Positions 38,344 through 50,392 of a stretch of 64,000 nucleotides of DNA are shown here, piece by piece; within the stretch, counting starts at the first letter, position 1; every line of letters starts with the position of its first letter. This DNA is from Megalonaias nervosa (Eukaryota; Mollusca; Bivalvia; Unionida; Unionidae), in assembly GCA_016617855.1 (NCBI GenBank), contig JAECUM010009279.1, positions 82,546 through 146,545 of the forward strand. The letters are read 5' to 3'. The position numbers were made by a program, and so were the translations under genes. The notes under the pieces were generated by a model. It ran no database searches. It worked only from the letters and a program-made list of their open reading frames with translations, and was not told the DNA's origin.

Positions 38344-38813
38344 AATTTTCTGAAGTTTTTCCCGTACCAGAAATAATTAATGCTCCCCAAGGAGCTTTAC
38401 GGCATTCGTTTTGTATCGATAAACATTGTAACTCTTTCAGTCCCGTTTTTTAAGGTGCACGTTAGCAACGAAGTTTTAATCGTTCTCTAAAATAATGGGC
38501 TTTCTCGAAGGTCTAAGTGATTTTATAGTACCTTACGAAAACAAAAACGCATACACTGCAGCAGGGTGGTCCATCTTCTTCAACCTCAGTTTTGACGCAC
38601 TTAAGTATTTACATTCATCTTTTAAGAAATCTACTTCTTATTGATATCTTTCATTACTTTGGAAACATTAGTTATTTTAGCAAAGTAAGGATCAGAAACT
38701 ACAATCATATGTTCCCTCGTACTGTTCTTAACGAGCTTTCATCATACAACCCCTGGTTGTATGGATCGTATTGTACGTCACCCATTTTGACGCACCTCAC
38801 AGGCGTGTATCTT
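38344..38813. other. No gene recognised
   Basis: Short ORFs only; CpG content is higher than in surrounding DNA. No family signature. Confidence 0.45.
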
Positions 38814-38825
38814 TCCGGTGATACT

Positions 38826-40408
38826 GATTGATTGATTGAAAATTTTACGGCGCACGAGCACTGTTAGGCTATTTAGCACCATACAAAAGGTTATATCTTT
38901 GATCATTTAAAAGTGGTAAAAGGTTTCGTATCGACCAGCTATATGAAACCAAACAGTTAAAAGTAAAACGATAAGATGGTAACGGTGGTAAATAAATAAA
39001 GCTTCCCGATCAACGGGGAGTGTAAATGGTGCATGATAATGAAAACAGATGAAAGGTAATTAAATTTAGGGACGGTATATATAGCACATAAAACTGCACA
39101 AGGTGATAGCATAAAAGCTATAGCTTATGATAAATGTTTACTTCCTTCATGAATTCTATAATACAAGACACGCTGACTGTATCAAGAAGCTCCCTAATGT
39201 CATGCACATTGTAATACTGATCACGCGTAGGTTGGAGGTCGAAACACTCCAACATAAAGTGCTTAACGGTGAATGGTTCATTGCAAGAAATGCACTCTGG
39301 TAGGTCTTCTCCTTTTAGCATGTGGGAGCGGGTTAAATAAGTATGACCAATTCGAATTCTTGCAATGACTACCTCCTCCCTACGGACGGCTCTGTAAGAA
39401 GGAGTCCATTCTCCTAGGGTTGGCTTGATGGCATGAAGTTTGTTATTCACTGCATCATTCCATGATGCCTGCCATTTCTGATGTAAAGATTCTTTGATAC
39501 TAGGTTTAAAATCAGTATACGGTATTTTAAAATCAGATGGTTCTAGGGCTAGGGCCATTTTTGCAGCGCGATCTGCTTTTTCATTACCTTTAATGCCAAT
39601 ATGGCTGGGTAACCAACAGTATACTATATTGTGGGAGGTACTCAGCTTAGTATGTTTCAGGAGAATATTGGCTAATAATGGGTTCTCCAGTTTTCTATTA
39701 TGTAGCGACTGAAGTACTGATAGTGAGTCGGAGAAGATGATGCTGTTTAAAATATGCTTATTTTCAATATATTGCAAAGCAATGTCTATTGCTCTGATTT
39801 CGGCTGAAAAAATTGAAGTACCATTTGGCAAGCAAACTTTTGTTGTATGTTTTCCACTAACGAAGGCTGCAGCAGCCTTTTCCTCATCTTTTGATCCATC
39901 AGTATAAATTCTTGTGTAGTTTTCAAATTGGGCGAGGAGTTCGTGATAAGAGTTGTGGAACATGGAGGGGTTTGTCTCCGATTTTTTTTCATCGTGTAAC
40001 GTAAAAAGTACTTATGGTTGTTTGAGTAGCCGAGGGGGTGTTTCGGAGATGGACGTCTTCTGAATTTTTGAAAGATCAATTTTGGTACTGTCGAGGCAGG
40101 GTGATATTCTAATGCCAAAGGAAGGTATGGCGTTTGGTTTATTTTCATATAAGGTTTTGTATTTGGGTTGAAAAACAGCCGAAAAAGCAGGTTCAGAGGG
40201 TTTGATCTTAATTTGAGGGCATACTGTGCGGAAAGCATTTCTCTTCGTTGTGATAAAGGTGGTTCGTTCGCTTCAACGAGTAGGCTTTCACACGGGGATG
40301 ACTTAAATGCTCCCAGAGCGAGTCTTATTCCTTGATGATGAATTGGGTCAAGCATCTTCAAATAGGACTTCCTAGCTGAACCATAAACAACGTAACCATA
40401 GTCTAGTA
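38826..40408 (-). mobile_element. 5'-truncated RNase H-type LINE (I/Jockey/Nimb group) with target duplication
   Basis: Flanked by the 12-bp direct repeat TCCGGTGATACT (38814-38825 and 40409-40420). On the minus strand it starts inside the C-terminal RT region and ends with a CAAT/GATT-type microsatellite tail (GATTGATTGATTG at 38826). Classic target-primed, 5'-truncated insertion. Confidence 0.88.
39118..40408 (-). pseudogene. LINE ORF2 C-terminus: RT thumb and RNase H
   Basis: RILDYGYVVYGSARKSYLKM, then IHHQGIRLALGAFKSSP (end of RT), a frameshift near 39965, then the RNase H domain with YTDGSK, SAEIRAIDIAL, FSDSLSVLQSL and WLPSHIGIKGNEKADRAAK. A Cys/His tail (CISCNEPFTVKHFMLEC) and the end at 39118 follow. 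The RNase H core retains its acidic residues. Confidence 0.85.
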
Positions 40409-40420
40409 TCCGGTGATACT

Positions 40421-41140
40421 ATTGTACATATGTTCCAGTGAAAATAATATATTTCTTAGCAACATCAATAGCACATTAAAATAAAGTTTATAGGTAAAAT
40501 GACATTAAAAAAATTAAGCATTCCTAAAGGTTTTCTTATTCTCATCACAATCTTCATTTTGGAACATATTTTGTCGCAGAAGCCGAAATAATCAAATTGT
40601 GGAAAATCATGTTCTTGTCATGATAAAAATGTTTACTTGCGATTAGAAATATTAGATTTAGTGTACGATTGTTTTCCAATACTTAATTTGCATTGTTAAT
40701 GTACAGAACCTCAACCATTGAATGTATTTTTTAAATAAAAAAACAGCGTTAAAACTGGTTTATATCCCTTAAAACTTTTGTCTCTAAAAGTGGAAATAAC
40801 CAGAGACAAAAGACATAATGTTACAGGAGATTTTAGTTTTATTTATTGTAATTCTTACGATTATCAAACCAATTAAAATAATAAATTAGTTCAAGAATTT
40901 AAACAAATATAAATATAGCACTCTTAGGTTATAATTATTCAGCTGATCTTTGTCTCATTAAAGATTTAAAAAAAAAAACTTTAAAAGAATTTTTGAAATA
41001 TGAATAGTGACGCTTGACTCCAATTTATTAAGTGTGCTGCTCGTTGCAATATAAAAGTAATTTAGTGAATTATCTATGATCAAAGAGAGAGAGAGAGAGA
41101 ATTCACCAAAACTGCATATTTCATTAAGTTACTGTAATTG
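40421..41140. other. No gene recognised
   Basis: AT-rich; a GA microsatellite at about 41084-41101. Nothing else supported. Confidence 0.5.
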
Positions 41141-41590
41141 TATACATGTATCCTGGGTCAGTGAGCTTGTTTTGGGACAGTCTTCGGGTCTTTCATTCAG
41201 CAAGTATCAACAAGAGAAAAAAACTCGACTGATCTTACCCGATAATTATACAGGGTAGAATTTTACTGATCTCTCTCTTTTTATTTTGTTTGATTGTATT
41301 TAATTACCTACGTGTATCCTTGGTAGTTGAGGGTGTTTTGGGACAGTCTTTTGCTGTTTTAGGGTAATCATGGGGTCTTTCATTTGGTGATAATTACCAA
41401 CATGGGGTAAAAAGTCTCCTGATCTTACTCGATACTTATACAATGCAGGATTTTACTGATCACTGTCTCTTTTAAGGTTTGATTCAGTATAATTAATATA
41501 CATGTATCCTGGGTAGGTGAGAGTGTTTTCGGACAGTCTTGTGATAGCCCCAAGATTTTCAGGGTGATAGGCAGACAAATTAAAGTGTTT
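41141..41590 (+). repeat. Degenerate tandem repeat, about 190-bp unit, 2.5 copies
   Basis: Units share CCTGGGTnnGTGAG..GTTTTGGGACAGTCTT, GGTCTTTCATT, CTGATCTTAC and TTTTACTGATC. The last unit is partial. Confidence 0.65.
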
Positions 41591-41619
41591 GGATGTCTAA
41601 TTCATGCATAAGTTGCTGG

Positions 41620-42180
41620 AAATAATAAAACATAAAATTGCTGGACAGATTTGGGGAGGCAAACAGGTGTTAAAAAACATTGCCTAAACTTTTGCAAAGT
41701 TTTTGCTTTAATATTCGTAAAAGGAATAGCCTATGGAAATCTTGAGGACACACACATAATGGTCAACAAGTATTGGTTAAGTGACTTGGTAATAGGTAAG
41801 GAACCGACAGTCTACCATTTTTCTGCTAAATGGCTTGTCAAATGGTCAAATGTAGGAATAGGTTGCAGATGTGCCTTAGATATCTTCTGATCAGGATTTT
41901 CTACCATTTGACAAGTGTGACAAGATCTATGGTACTTATAAACATCACTTTTAATTTTTGGCCAATAAAAATGATTCAGGATCTTTTGATAAGTCTTATT
42001 GACACCAAAATGACCAGCTTAAGGAGTTTTATGGGCTAGACTATGAATTTCCTGTCTATATGACTTAGGAACAAAAGTTTGATTGCTCACTGACCACTCA
42101 TCACCAGCAGGTACATCAGGTGGTCTCCATTTTCTCATAATGACCCATTTTTCACAAAGTAACAAACTGGTACTTGTGTG
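41620..42180 (-). pseudogene. Ty3/Gypsy integrase relic
   Basis: Reading the minus strand from 42180: KWRPPDVPAGDEWSV, SYRQEIHSLAHKTP-stop-AGHFGVNKT, then ILNHFYWPKIKSDVYKYHRS and CHTCQMVENPDQ. This is the H-H-C-C zinc-binding domain of a Gypsy integrase. Further down, LLTIMCVSSRFP and IPFTNIKAKT are the start of the catalytic core. Several stops and shifts; no LTRs adjacent. Confidence 0.8.
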
Positions 42181-42360
42181 GCTTCAATTTCTGAAACCCA
42201 GTCTTGTGTATTCTCTGAGGAATAGTACTTGAGGGCCTATAACACATTAAAATGTATTGCATGCTTATAAAGTAGCTATTTACTTTCTGCTCAGATATCG
42301 TACAACTGTAGACAGAAATTGGCTAGTGGTTTCTATTATTTTGTGAAGAAACTAACTTAA

Positions 42361-42406
42361 ATCTCTCTCTCTCTGTGTCTCTCTCTGTCTCTCGGTCTCT
42401 CTCAAC
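42361..42406. repeat. (TC)n microsatellite
   Basis: TCTC repeats with occasional G interruptions. Confidence 0.85.
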
Positions 42407-42749
42407 AAGAAAGAGAAAGTATGGCCTTGAGGTGAAATTATCTGTAATTTGCTCAAACCTTATGAGGTCTTTACTGATACAAAAAGCAGAATTTGTACTG
42501 CATTGCTCTAAAATAATAAACATTCTCTAAATTGATAACATTGTGAATGAGAATATATAAACAAATTAGGCCCTTAAACCTTGCTTGTAAGCGGCTACCC
42601 TATTCTGTCACCGTGCAGTCGTGGTAAGTTACACCCATAAAATGTCCAAACAAAATTGGGTTGGGAAGGGTCAGTGGAAGTATAACATTGTGTAAATACA
42701 TTTAATTGTATACAATTTGATTCATTTAATTTGTTTATGCTTTTTGCAG

Positions 42750-42802
42750 GCCACCTCTATTCCGATTGTTAATACTCTGAGAAATCAGCTGACTGTAATG
42801 TG
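42750..42802 (+). CDS. Candidate host exon 1 (53 nt)
   Basis: Preceded by TTTATGCTTTTTGCAG and followed by GTAATA. Only one frame is open: ATSIPIVNTLRNQLTVM, entering in phase 0 and leaving two bases (TG). Joins in phase with the exon candidate at 43889. Gene unknown. Confidence 0.4.
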
Positions 42803-43129
42803 GTAATATAATTTGAATGATATTTTAAATAAGACATAAAGTGGTATAACCTCTTGTTGCTAGGGTCAGGGGTGTAGTCGTATTTTAAGAAATTGATGTG
42901 TCACAGCGCCATCTGTTGTCATAATGAGGCATTATTTTATGCTAACTTCTATGATGCTAATGTGCTTGATGCTACATTATAATCATGATCTTAGAAGGTG
43001 CAATCTGTGTAACTTGTGATATAGCAAGTTTATTAATAGAATATTAAAACTTGTAATAACTGACATAGCATTTGCCATACAACAAACTACAGAATCAATT
43101 CAGTAGTTGGCAAATTGCAGAGACAATGA

Positions 43130-43400
43130 CGCAGAAGGAAAGTAGATCTAAGCACTTGTAAGCAGCCATTTACAGCTTGCATCAATGAAGAATAGAAAAT
43201 TCATGACTAGAATTGTGAATGTAGCACTTGCAAGCAGCCATTGACAATAACGCAGAAGAAAAGTAGCACTTGCAAATGCCATGTACACTTTGCATCAATG
43301 AAGAATGCAATATACATGGATAGAATTATGAAAGTAGCACTTGCAAGCAGCCACTTACAATAATGCATCAAGGAAGATTACAATATACACGCATAGAATT
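43130..43400 (+). repeat. Degenerate tandem repeat around GTAGCACTTGCAAGCAGCCA
   Basis: Three to four imperfect units of roughly 85-95 bp, each with GCATCAATGAAGAATR and ATAGAATT. Confidence 0.65.
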
Positions 43401-43759
43401 AGGCGGTAATCCCCCTCCATACTAAAGTACTACATATACATGTATTTGCATTAATTGTTTTCACTCTTTTTTCACACAAATAAACTGTTTCCAGAGAAAT
43501 TGGACATTAATACTGTTCAGAGTTTGCAAATGATAGATGGTTAATATCTTCATACAAATAATGATACATAATTTTTCTCAGTACTAATTATCTTCTATAA
43601 TAATCAAAAAAATAAATTTCTTGTCTGTAAACCAAGAGAAATAACTCTACATTGTAAAGCTTGACTAAATAGACTTATCTCCCTTATCTTTATGACTTGC
43701 AATTTTGTTCTTGATTTTGAAACTAAGAATACATTTTGTTTCTCATCATCATGCTCCAT

Positions 43760-43760
<1 letters not shown>

Positions 43761-43803
<43 letters not shown>
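43761..43803. repeat. (ATT)n microsatellite
   Basis: About 14 uninterrupted TAT/ATT units. Confidence 0.95.
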
Positions 43804-43888
43804 TTTATAAAGATACAGATAAGTAAGGCTTAAAATTAATCTGTGATTTTCAGAGGTGATATAGATTGATTTAAATTCTTTGCAATAG

Positions 43889-44045
43889 GATGTTTATTGG
43901 AGATAGTGACGATGATGAAGAAGAAGAAAAAGAGGAGAAGGATGTTGAAGATTTAAATTTAGACTTTTCTGACAGAAACTTTGATCTTCCTTGGAACAAC
44001 CCATGGAATGCTCCAGAAACAAAATCCCTCAGCACAGATGATTGG
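43889..44045 (+). CDS. Candidate host exon 2 (157 nt)
   Basis: Preceded by TTCTTTGCAATAG. Only frame open: needs two bases from the previous exon, then MFIGDSDDDEEEEKEEKDVE, DLNLDFSDRNFDLPW and APETKSLSTDDW, followed by GTAGTT as donor. Acidic, coding-like composition, unlike the surrounding repeats. If unspliced it ends WVVIM-stop at 44060. It may be the cytosolic tail of an unidentified protein. Confidence 0.5.
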
Positions 44046-44114
44046 GTAGTTATAATGTAATTACTTGAAAGGATAATATATTGCACAATAATTATTCTGA
44101 TACCCTTTAGTTTT

Positions 44115-44116
<2 letters not shown>

Positions 44117-44163
<47 letters not shown>
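44117..44163. repeat. (GA)n microsatellite
   Basis: Uninterrupted GA repeats. Confidence 0.95.
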
Positions 44164-44166
<3 letters not shown>

Positions 44167-44770
44167 CTGCCCATCAAGTTGATTCAGGAGAGATAATTCC
44201 TGAAAGCATAATGTTTTAGCAAGCAAAAACCCATGAAGGGAGATAATTCTTGTGTGATTATGCACATTTGATGTTGCAGGTTGAGAGCCATGGATAGATC
44301 AGATTAATTCTAATCACAAAATAGATAGAAGTTCCTTGAGTGTATGATGTAATTTTTTTATTTTCCATAATTATTCCTTAATCTTTATGTGTATAGGGTC
44401 TTCTGTTTCCAGAACAGCTTACATTGTCATCACACTAACATTGTAGTTATTGTCCATTTTCTTTACAATTATTAATGACTACAGTTTTCCTTGTGCTTTT
44501 TTTTTCTTTTTTTCTTTTGGTCTGTTGTTTTCAAATATGACTACATGTTTTATTGCATAATTATATGTTTCATATCTTTCCTTATTATCAGAAATGCAGA
44601 TTTTGACATTTGAGATTAGGCTTATTTTAAAAAAAAAAAATTAATTGTACTCCTTTTGACTGTTTTGGATGGTTGGGTTGTTTTGTCTTGTCAGTACATG
44701 CATGTGTAACACAGTTCACTTGGGCAGTAGCAGCAGTAAAGGTTTGCTTGTGTTGCTCTAGGTTTTTTAT

Positions 44771-45190
44771 GTCCCACCATAACACAGGTAGGGGTTTATG
44801 TATAGGAAAGTGTGCATATAATGTTACACTTTGTTTAGTCATCTGTCCCACCATGACACAGGTAGAAGCTTATATATTGGTAAGGGTACATATAATGTTA
44901 CACTTTGTTTAGTCATCTGTCCCACCATGACACAGGTAGAAGCTTATATATTGGTAAGGGTACATATAATGTTACTGTTTGTTTAGTCCTGTGTCCCACC
45001 ATGACATGGGTAGGGTTTATGTATAGGAAAGGGTACATATAAATCATTGTTACCCTTTGTTTAGTCATCTGTCCCACCATGACACAGGTAGGGGCTTTTA
45101 TATAGGTAAAGGTACATATATGTTTGTTTGTTCACCTATCCCACTATAACACAGGTAGGGGCATAGATATAGGCAAGGGTACATATAATG
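44771..45190 (+). repeat. Tandem repeat, about 74-77 bp unit, six copies
   Basis: Each unit starts GTCCCACCATGACACAGGTA and contains AGGGTACATATAATGTTAC and TTTGTTTAGTCATCT. Starts at about 44771, 44845, 44919, 44993, 45071, 45139. Confidence 0.88.
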
Positions 45191-45294
45191 TTACTGCATT
45201 GTGCGACCGCAGATATGGGTCTGTGCAGTTTGCAGTTGGTCTTGTCTTATAGGCAAGTATATAAGGTATGCTTGTGTGTAAGTCAGTTCCATGT

Positions 45295-45359
45295 GCAAAC
45301 TGTATAGACCCAGTTCTGCCATTGCATTATATGCCAGGATTTGGGCCTATGCAGTTTGC
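45295..45359. repeat. Foldback repeat (GACCCAG / CTGGGTC family), copy 1
   Basis: GCAAACTGTATAGACCCAGT... pairs with ...TTTGGGCCTATGCAGTTTGC around a TTGCATTATA loop. Related foldbacks at 45707-45768 and 59562-59630 with shared flanks; further fragments at 45205-45245 and 45390-45435. Confidence 0.7.
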
Positions 45360-45706
45360 TGGGAATAATCAGTTGAACAAAGAACACATGCTCTGATCTG
45401 CTGGCACATTATGCATTGGCAGACCAGGGTCTATCTTGTTTGCAGCTATACTCAACTTAGATACATGAGTACAGCTGATGAATGATAAGATAGTTCAGAA
45501 GAATTCCACTGCGTTTTTACAATCCCTGCTTGTTAAGGATGTATATATATTTTCTAACCTTTATATCATGTTAACAGTCAGTCACAAAGAGAAAATAGTA
45601 CTGTATATTCTTGCTTATAAATTGAATCCAGCAACATAGACCCTGATCTAACATTCATAATATGCTGCGTGTTGTTTGTTCTTCTGATTACTGCTAACTG
45701 ATTGAC

Positions 45707-45768
45707 TGCATAGACCCAGATCTGCTTATGCATTGCATGTTGGCAGATCTGGGTCTGTGCAGCTTGCA
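45707..45768. repeat. Foldback repeat, copy 2
   Basis: TGCATAGACCCAGATCTGCT and GGCAGATCTGGGTCTGTGCA are inverted arms around TATGCATTGCATGTT. Confidence 0.75.
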
Positions 45769-46469
45769 GTTGGCTTTGATGTATAAGCAAGTACGTATGG
45801 TTAACCAGGTACATGTACTTAGTTTTGAAAAAACTATAGCCAGTAACTTTTTTACACTTGTTGTTAACCGCAATGGTAAATGATGGAAATACCTTTTAAA
45901 TGTAATCTTTAAATGTAATCTTTTTATAATGAATCCTTATACATTTTTAACCATGTTAAATTGAAATATGCATTCACTTTTAATCCCCAGACACTAAGAA
46001 AGACGATTACTTATTTCTCAACATTCTTCTCTCACTCTCTATCTTCTCTTTATACAGTTCCTGATAATCTCAGAGTTAAGGTGACACGAAAGTTGTTGGC
46101 CAAATCTGTGTCTAAATTTTTTTTCAGATTTTCTGTATGCCTCAATATAGAGCAAGTAGTAATGACAGTGATACATCTGAGTTGAAGAAAGTTTTATATT
46201 GTTCAACCAATATTTTGCCATTTTTCTCAGGATACTGTGAAAAAGTAAAACATATCCCTTTTAATTTTTGTTTTTATCACAAAGTGTGACCTCAAAATCA
46301 TTTTTTTCACTTTGAAACCACAAAACCATCAGTGTGCTTCCACAGTAAATTTATGCTCATTGCATTTGAAAATGACATCACAGATAACATCTAACCCAAG
46401 GGAGGTAATTCAGTTTGTGCTGTATAGAAATGGTTTTATAATTTATACATACTTTGTTGTTTTGCTAAA

Positions 46470-46660
46470 GGTTGGAGTTGCAGTAGCTCATTTAGTAGAG
46501 AGTCGGGCTTGTAAATCAAGGGTCATGAGTTTGATAGCCAGGGTCAACTGCCTTGGTGTGCCCTTGGGAGAGGCATTTAGCCCCATTTCCTCTGCATAAC
46601 ATAGTTGACAGTGTGTTAGAATTGCAGTTAAAACTACCAACATCTTGTAAAAATTTGCTA
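46470..46660 (+). mobile_element. tRNA-derived SINE, family 1
   Basis: TAGCTCATTTAGTAGAGAGT (A box) and GGTCATGAGTTTGATAGCC (weak B box) are followed by CCTTGGTGTGCCCTTGGGAG and AGGCATTTAGCCCC, a body shared with 47670-47850. Confidence 0.7.
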
Positions 46661-47669
46661 ATGGAAGATTTTCACCATATTTGACGTTTGAAAGATAAAT
46701 GTAAACATGTTTATAATGTACTTCAGAAGTGATAGAATATATGATGCAAAGTGGGCAGATTGTGCCCATTTTATGTATTCAATAAATTAGTGTGACAGTC
46801 TGACAAAGTGGGCAGTTTGTGTCCCTTTTATGTACTTAATAAATTAATGTCACAGTCTGAAAATTTGCAGGAGGGAAAACTAAATTACCTCTAAATCTGA
46901 TACAGATTCAGTCCAAGCCATAAAAAAAATTAATTAAATTGGGTATTTATGTGATCAGAGTTTTAATAAGAACACCAAATATCCTGCCAGTGTTTCTATC
47001 AGTATTTTTATAAGCCTTGTTTTGAGCATTACAGCTATTTTTAATAGACCTTTACTAGTGGGGGACATCTGTGTTCCCTGAACACATTTCTTGGAGTAGT
47101 TATCAGTGACTGATTGTGTGCTGCACTGGTTTTAATGTTCGTTTTTTTAACATTCTACAAGTTTTCATTTCTCATCGTCAGAAGCACTAGGTCATAAAGT
47201 GCCAGTGTACTTTCCCATCCCAGACTATCCTCATAACAACCAAACATCCGCTGAGTTGCATGATTAATGGATAGTCAGTCCCTCTGTCTTGATCAATGAA
47301 ATGAACAATCAAGGATGAACTATAATGGATTGACGCAAATGTTGATTCCAGTCAGCAGTATTGCATCCAATTTACATACACAATTGGGTTTTCTCCTGGT
47401 AAATATTCTACAATGCGACAGTCTCCAATTACTGTTTGACCATGATCTTACCTGGATGCTTGATTATGACCATTGATTTCTGAGTCTGATTTGTGTTGTT
47501 TATTATTACTTCAATTTTTAATCATTTATTTTATGACATTATAGATATTATCAATTTATGGTATCAGAAATAAACGAAAAACCTTGCCCGCCATTCAAAA
47601 TTTCAAAGCCAGGATAAATGATTACACAATGATGAAGAAGCATGTTTGGCATGGGTCATTGTAAGTTTG

Positions 47670-47850
47670 TAAGAGGAGCCACAGTAGCTCAGTCAGTAGA
47701 GTGTTGTATGCATAATCCAAGGGTTCCAGGCTTGATACATGGGCAAGCCAGCACAGGTTGGCTGCCTTGGTGTCCTTGGGAAAGGCACTTAACTCGCATT
47801 CCATTGGTATGATATAGCCAATAATGTGTTAAAAGTGCCATTAAAACCAA
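47670..47850 (+). mobile_element. tRNA-derived SINE, family 1, second copy
   Basis: CAGTAGCTCAGTCAGTAGAG (A box), GGGTTCCAGGCTTGATA (B box) and CCTTGGTGTCCTTGGGAAAG plus GCACTTAACTCGC body, ending GTGCCATTAAAACCAATAAC as in the first copy. Confidence 0.75.
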
Positions 47851-47902
47851 TAACTAATTAGCCAAAACAATATAACGAAGTTAAACTGTTTCTTTTTTTT
47901 AG

Positions 47903-47945
47903 ATCAGCTCGATGCATACCAGAAAACATTCCAGACAGCATGATG
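47903..47945 (+). CDS. Candidate host exon 3 (43 nt)
   Basis: Preceded by a strong acceptor (TTTCTTTTTTTTAG) and followed by GTATGG. In phase 0 it reads ISSMHTRKHSRQHD and leaves one base, compatible with exon 2 before and the 51844 candidate after. Short, so chance is a real alternative. Confidence 0.3.
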
Positions 47946-47999
47946 GTATGGGGATTTTATTTAAATAGTTGAATAATACAACAAATACCATTTTCAGAA

Positions 48000-49200
48000 A
48001 ATAAAGAAATGGCTTGCATATCATCAGAAATTGCCGTGATGAGTGAAATATGCAGTAATATGTCCCCCATTATTAGAAGATAAAACTGCTAATGAACAAT
48101 TTTTGTATCTTTTCGGAACAACAAAAATAGTGATTATATTTTACCATGAGAAAACAAATGGTAAATATACATGACCAGCAAATGCAAACCAGACTTTCTT
48201 TACAACTTGTTTAATTAGCTCACTTAGAATTCTAGACCCGAATATTATACAGATACTGGAGCTATATTATAAAACCCAGTCTTGACTGCAAGGTTTCAGC
48301 ATTAGTTGAAACCCAGACTTTAGCTCTATGACTGAAATATGGGGTTGCTGCAATCCTGATGGATTGAGATTTGCAACTGTCTGGGTTAGCCAAGCAGAAA
48401 ACGCTCATTATGTTATTAAAATGAGCAGGAATTTCCTGTTTGCATTCTGGCCAAATTCAATAATTTTAGGTAGGTGGAAGAAAATTGGGTTTTGCTGCCT
48501 GTTCAGTAATCACCCTTCTTCATTTGCTTGCCTTCTAGATGTTCATCAGATGATTATCAGCATTAATCTTGTGATGGTCACTGAATCAGTGACATTTGTT
48601 GGAACAGGACTGTAATATAATTCAAATGTGTTGGGAAATTTACCAAAAGTAATTATGAATCTGCTAACGGTTGATAAGAAAAGGGAATCATTTATTATCG
48701 ATTAGTGTATCTTCAGATGAGCTCATTTCTTTCAGGAGTAGACACCTTCATCATTAAATTAAATACCTCAGTCCAAGTTTATAAAGACTGAATAAAAAAT
48801 ATTAAATACCTGAACTAATCAGCTTTACCTGTTGACTTAACATTGATGCTGGACTTGTATAAATGTAGGTGAGATGTAATGCGAGAAACAAATTTAAGGC
48901 TTGCAAATTTTATGTCAATCTTTTTGTGCATTTAGTAAAGTTTTTGGTGTGATTTTCTAGAAGTGTGAATCATTCAGTCACACACCCAATAATAAACCCC
49001 GATCAGTGCACTATCCAGAGGAGGTTGAAGAGGTTTAGTTGGCCACAACTCTTTTATATCCAGTTGAAATGGTAATAGTACACTATATTTTCAATGGGAA
49101 AAAAAACCCATAAAGTTTGTTCATTTAAGGAAAGTGTCATCCCTTTAAAAATCATATCCCCATAAAAAAATAACTCCAAGATTTGCCTTAGTTGTGGCTG
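48000..49200. other. No gene recognised
   Basis: Intronic or intergenic-looking sequence without repeats or coding motifs I can name. Confidence 0.45.
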
Positions 49201-49292
49201 TATAAAATCTTAGATTTGCCCCAGCTTGGTTACATAAAATCCTAGATTTGCCTATGTGTGACTGCAGACCTTCCCACCCTTACGATTTTACC

Positions 49293-49600
49293 GAGACTGC
49301 TCTGGTGGCCTAAATGGTTAGTGTATCAACCTCAGATGCAGGAGGTCATGGGTTTGAACCCTGGCCGAGTCATACCAAAGACTTCTAAAAATGGTACTTG
49401 CAGCTGCCTTGCTTGATGTTCAGCGTTAAGAGGTTAGTGTTTGGACTGGTTGGTCTGGTGTCAGGATAATGTGACTGGGTGGGATATGATGCCACATGTG
49501 TGTGGCATGATGCTGCGGTGCTAGACATTACTATAAACTGCCAGTCTGCAGACATCATTGCAATATGACTCAAATTGTTAAATCTACATTAAAAATCCAA
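49293..49600 (+). mobile_element. tRNA-derived SINE, family 2
   Basis: TGGTGGCCTAAATGGTTAGT (A box) and GGTTTGAACCC (B box) are followed by a body with TGTGTGGCATGATGC and an A-rich end ATTAAAAATCCAAA. Distinct from family 1 downstream of the head. Confidence 0.65.
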
Positions 49601-50392
49601 AGCACACACGTGCACACACACACAAGATTTTGCTGTAAGTCTTACAGAAATGACCCTTAGAAAATGAACTTACAGAATAAAAGCAAATATTACAGAAATA
49701 TGATTGTTTGCAGTAAAATCTGTATACTGGCTTATCCATGTTTGATTCAGTTCTGGGTTTCACATTAGATTCAGTGGAGTTGGTGAGGAAACCAGACCAA
49801 CTTTACAGGAGTACCTCAGATTCTTTAAACTGCATGTATTTTGTGATACAAAAAATCTGTATGATCAAGCAGCCATTTATTTTTAAAATGGCATCCATCA
49901 AGCAATACATTTTTCAGAACAAAAGGGACAATAAACCTCCTTAAAAGTTTTAATAGTCAGTACAGAAAAATAAAAGAGAATATTCAGATTCTTGGTGGGG
50001 TAAAGCAATAAGGACAACAATGCATTGATTTGATATGGGACAGATGATTGCTGACACAACGGTCCACATGAAATTGAATTTTTTTAAAAGGATTACATCA
50101 AGTTAGGATATAGCAAGAAGCCACTGAGCTCCGTAGAGTTTGAAACTGCAGTTTGTGAAACTGTACTGGAGGTAATTAAGGTTCAAGCTAACTTAAAACT
50201 TTTTTCAAGGCCTAGTTGAACACAATGTTTACCGTAGCTGCATCAGTCTTGTATCACACTTCTAGACTTTAACATGCATGACAATAGCAGTAATGATATT
50301 TTCTTACACCTTACTGAAAACTCCTAACTTTCAGAAATAAAATCAACTGTCTTAGTGAGGTCTTGTTAGGGTGGGCAGACTTGTGACAGTAT

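Noticed and set aside
46058..46080. 23-nt microexon with strong acceptor and AAG|GTGACA donor
   Set aside because: Including it breaks the phase chain of the other exon candidates, and nothing else supports it.
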